Source: an uncultured Algibacter sp.
GTDB taxonomy: Bacteria > Bacteroidota > Bacteroidia > Flavobacteriales > Flavobacteriaceae
Assembly: GCF_905480415.1 (NCBI RefSeq)
Contig: NZ_CAJQQI010000011.1
Location: forward strand, 1-49,504
DNA length: 49,504 bases
Direction: 5' to 3'
Part shown: positions 46,581-49,504 of the stretch, piece after piece
How positions within the stretch are numbered: position 1 is the stretch's first letter
Layout of the letters: each line of letters begins with the position of its first letter
Notes under the pieces: model-generated
Told to the model about the DNA's origin: nothing
Databases searched by the model: none
Seen by the model: only the letters and a program-made list of their open reading frames with translations
Position numbers and translations under genes: made by a program

Positions 46581-49504
46581 ATGACCAAAAATAAAAAGAA
46601 TAAAAAAGTAAATAAGGAGTTTGGTTTATCCTCTTGGGCCATCAACAACAAAACAACCATGTATGTGTTGATTGCGCTAATATTATTTCTTGGTGCAAGT
46701 GCCTATTTTAGTATGCCAAGAGAAAGCTTTCCAGAGATTAAAGAAACTAAAATCTACATTAGTTCGGTTTACCCTGGAAACACAGCGGAAGATATTGAAA
46801 AACTCATTACAGACCCTATTGAAGACAAACTTAAAACGGTTAGTAATGTGGTTGAAATCACCTCAACCTCGCAAGAAGATTACTCCATTGTAATAGTTGA
46901 GTTTGATGAAAATATTCCTGTTGAAGCTGCAAAACAAAAAATTAAAGACGAAGTAGATTCGGAAACCTCAGGTGAAGATTGGCCAATATTTAATGGTGCT
47001 AAAGTGGAACCAAATGTTTTCGACTTAAGTATGTCTGAAGAAATCCCAATTCTTAATATTAATATCTCTGGAGACTATCCCGTAGATAAACTTAAAGAAT
47101 TCGGCGAATATCTTGAAGATGAAATTGAAGGGCTTCAAGAAATTAAACAAGTAGATATTCGTGGGGCTCAAGAAAAAGAAGTAGAAGTAGCTGTAGATAT
47201 TTATAAAATGATGGCTGCTCAAGTCAGTTTTGATGATATTATCAATACCATAAGTAGAGAAAACATGACGATGTCTGCAGGTAATTTAATTACTAGCGGC
47301 CAACGCAGAACTATCAGAATTATAGGAGAAATAGAGGACCCTAAAGAATTAGAAAGTTTTGTGGTAAAGTCTGAAAAGAATAACCCTATTTATCTTAAAG
47401 ACGTTGCCAAAGTAACATTTAAAGACGAAGATAAAACAACTTATGCCCGAGAGTTTGGCGCGCCTGTTGTCATGCTGGATGTAAAAAAACGAGCGGGAAA
47501 AAACATGGTAGCTGCTGCAGAACAAATTCAGGTAATTGTTGAAAATGCTATTGAAAATAAATTTCCGCCAGATTTAAAAGTTACCATTGCTAACGATCAG
47601 TCTTCAAAAACTATTGGTCAAGTAGATGATTTAGTTAATAACATTATCTTCGGAATTATTCTAGTTGTAACCGTTTTAATGTTCTTCTTAGGATTTAAAA
47701 ACGCCCTGTTTGTAGGTTTTGCAATACCTATGTCCATGTTTATGTCTCTAATGATATTGAACTTACTGGGTTATACCATGAACACCATGATTCTATTTGG
47801 GTTAATTATGGGCCTAGGTATGTTAGTAGATAACGGTATTGTTGTGGTAGAAAATGCCTATAGATTAATGAGTGAAGAAGGCATGAGCCGTATTGAAGCT
47901 GCCAAAAAAGGTATTGGCGAAATAGCATTTCCTATCATCATTTCAACAGCAACAACAGTAGCTGCATTTATTCCGTTAGGCCTATGGCCAGGCGTTATGG
48001 GACAGTTCATGAAATATTTTCCAATTACTCTATCTGTTGTTTTAGGGTCTTCTTTATTTGTTGCCATATTCTTTAACTCCGTTTTGGTATCTCAGTTTAT
48101 GACCACTGAAGATAAAGACATGCCTTTAAAAAACATAATTAAAATTTCAGCAATTATTGGAGGTCTCGGTTTGTTAATTCTAATTTTTGGTGGTGCATAT
48201 AGAGGTTTAGGAACCTTAATGATAGTCAATGTTGGTTTATTATGGATATATAGATTATTCCTAAGAAAATGGGCCAACAGTTTTCAAAACAATATTTTAC
48301 CTAAATGGGAGCGTTTCTATGAAAAAACCCTTCGTGCTGCTTTAAGTGGAAAAAAACCGGCATTCATTACTATAGGAACCTCTGTTTTATTAATTATAGC
48401 ATTTGTTGGTTTTGGAGCTTCCGTTGGAAGTCAGCGTACAAAAGTTGAATTCTTTCCAGAAAATAAACCTAATCAGATTATTGCCTATATAGAATACCCA
48501 GAGGGAACAGATATTAAGAAAACTAATGCCATTACTAAAGAGATTGAAGAACGTTTTTATAATATCATTAATGAAGACGTTTATAAAAATGGAGATTTTA
48601 ATTTCTTAACCGAAAGTGCTGTTTCTCAAGTTGGAGAAGGTGCAGGGAATCCACAAACAGATGGTGGCTCCGCTGCAGAAATGCCGCATAGAGGAAAAAT
48701 TACCGCTAGCATGCGTGAATTTAAATTTAGAAAAGGAGCAGATAGTCAGGAATTGCTTAAAAAGATTCAAGAAGGCCTTAAGGATATTTATCCAGGGGTA
48801 TCGATTTCCGTTGAAAAGGATGCCGCTGGTCCGCCTACCGGATATCCCATAAATGTTGAATTAGAAGGTGAAGATTATGGAGAGATCATAACGACTGCTG
48901 AAAAAATGCGTGATTTTATAAACTCTAAGAATATCCAAGGTATTGATGAATTAAAAATCGACGTGAATAAATCAAAGCCTTCGATGCAGGTTATTGTTGA
49001 TAGAAAAAAAGCTGGAGAGTTAGGAGTAACCTCGGGTCAGGTTGGACAACAATTACGTAATTCTATTTTTGGTGCAAAAGCAGGTATTTACAAAGAAGAC
49101 GGCGAAGATTATGATATTTATGTGCGCTTTAATGCAGAAAACAGATATAATACTAGTGCTATTTTCAATCAGAAAATAACCTTTAGAGATATGGCTTCTG
49201 GACAGATAAAGGAAATACCTGTTTCTACTGTTGCTAAACAATCTAATAACTCTGGTTTTAGTGCCATAAAACATAAAGATGTTAAGCGTGTTGTTACACT
49301 TTACTCCGCTTTAGCTCCAGGTTTTACGGATGCTGGCGCTATTGTATCTAAGATTCGAAATGAGATGCAAGGTTTTACTGAAAAACCAGATGGTGTAAAG
49401 ATTGATTACACCGGACAGATTGAAGAACAAAATAAACAAATGGCCTTTTTGATGGGTGCCTTTTTTACTGGTTTAGGTTTAATATTCTTCATTTTAATTT
49501 TCCA
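46581..49504 (+). CDS. Efflux RND transporter permease (AcrB-like), truncated by window end
   Basis: MTKNKKNKKVNKEFGLSSWAINNKTTMYVLIALILFLGASAYFSMPRESFPEIKETKIYISSVYPGNTAEDIEK...MGLGMLVDNGIVVVENAYRLM...; open to the window edge. Confidence 0.95.
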   Translation, partial: MTKNKKNKKVNKEFGLSSWAINNKTTMYVLIALILFLGASAYFSMPRESFPEIKETKIYISSVYPGNTAEDIEKLITDPIEDKLKTVSNVVEITSTSQEDYSIVIVEFDENIPVEAAKQKIKDEVDSETSGEDWPIFNGAKVEPNVFDLSMSEEIPILNINISGDYPVDKLKEFGEYLEDEIEGLQEIKQVDIRGAQEKEVEVAVDIYKMMAAQVSFDDIINTISRENMTMSAGNLITSGQRRTIRIIGEIEDPKELESFVVKSEKNNPIYLKDVAKVTFKDEDKTTYAREFGAPVVMLDVKKRAGKNMVAAAEQIQVIVENAIENKFPPDLKVTIANDQSSKTIGQVDDLVNNIIFGIILVVTVLMFFLGFKNALFVGFAIPMSMFMSLMILNLLGYTMNTMILFGLIMGLGMLVDNGIVVVENAYRLMSEEGMSRIEAAKKGIGEIAFPIIISTATTVAAFIPLGLWPGVMGQFMKYFPITLSVVLGSSLFVAIFFNSVLVSQFMTTEDKDMPLKNIIKISAIIGGLGLLILIFGGAYRGLGTLMIVNVGLLWIYRLFLRKWANSFQNNILPKWERFYEKTLRAALSGKKPAFITIGTSVLLIIAFVGFGASVGSQRTKVEFFPENKPNQIIAYIEYPEGTDIKKTNAITKEIEERFYNIINEDVYKNGDFNFLTESAVSQVGEGAGNPQTDGGSAAEMPHRGKITASMREFKFRKGADSQELLKKIQEGLKDIYPGVSISVEKDAAGPPTGYPINVELEGEDYGEIITTAEKMRDFINSKNIQGIDELKIDVNKSKPSMQVIVDRKKAGELGVTSGQVGQQLRNSIFGAKAGIYKEDGEDYDIYVRFNAENRYNTSAIFNQKITFRDMASGQIKEIPVSTVAKQSNNSGFSAIKHKDVKRVVTLYSALAPGFTDAGAIVSKIRNEMQGFTEKPDGVKIDYTGQIEEQNKQMAFLMGAFFTGLGLIFFILIF

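Overview
AT-rich chromosomal window from a member of Bacteroidota, most likely Flavobacteriaceae (TAnnTTTG-type promoters, T9SS sorting domains, clade II nosZ, family-typical gene neighbourhoods). Content in order: 5' part of a ygiQ-like radical SAM gene; a small secretome island (two T9SS-sorted proteins, a putative outer-membrane protein, a DUF6799-like repeat protein); tsaC/sua5; rplM-rpsI-rpsB-tsf-pyrH-frr; DUF5686-like, MMPL/RND, asnS, rpoN; a TolQ/ExbB-ExbD operon; tRNA-Ser(GGA); ansA, tatD; a retropepsin; a decayed LuxR response regulator next to two copies of a promoter module; odhB-odhA; an N2O-reductase (nos) cluster bracketed by two Rrf2 regulators with a ric/scdA gene; a polyprenyl synthetase; and a TetR-TolC-RND efflux operon cut by the right edge. 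Most of the window is ordinary. The best leads are regulatory. (1) A TGAT-N4-ATCA dyad lies exactly 29 nt upstream of a Bacteroidota -7 element at four promoters: three secretome-island genes and the nos cluster. This suggests a CRP/FNR-type class II regulon. (2) A duplicated promoter/5'-hairpin module with a NarL-like 7-2-7 operator has one copy ending in a terminator (candidate sRNA, ~65 nt) and one copy driving an unannotated 33-aa membrane peptide. (3) An Rrf2 operator, GGAYAAATTTATCC, is shared by ric/scdA and an Rrf2 gene. (4) A degenerate copy of the ygiQ 5' end sits on the far side of the secretome island. All calls come from reading the sequence; no searches were run.
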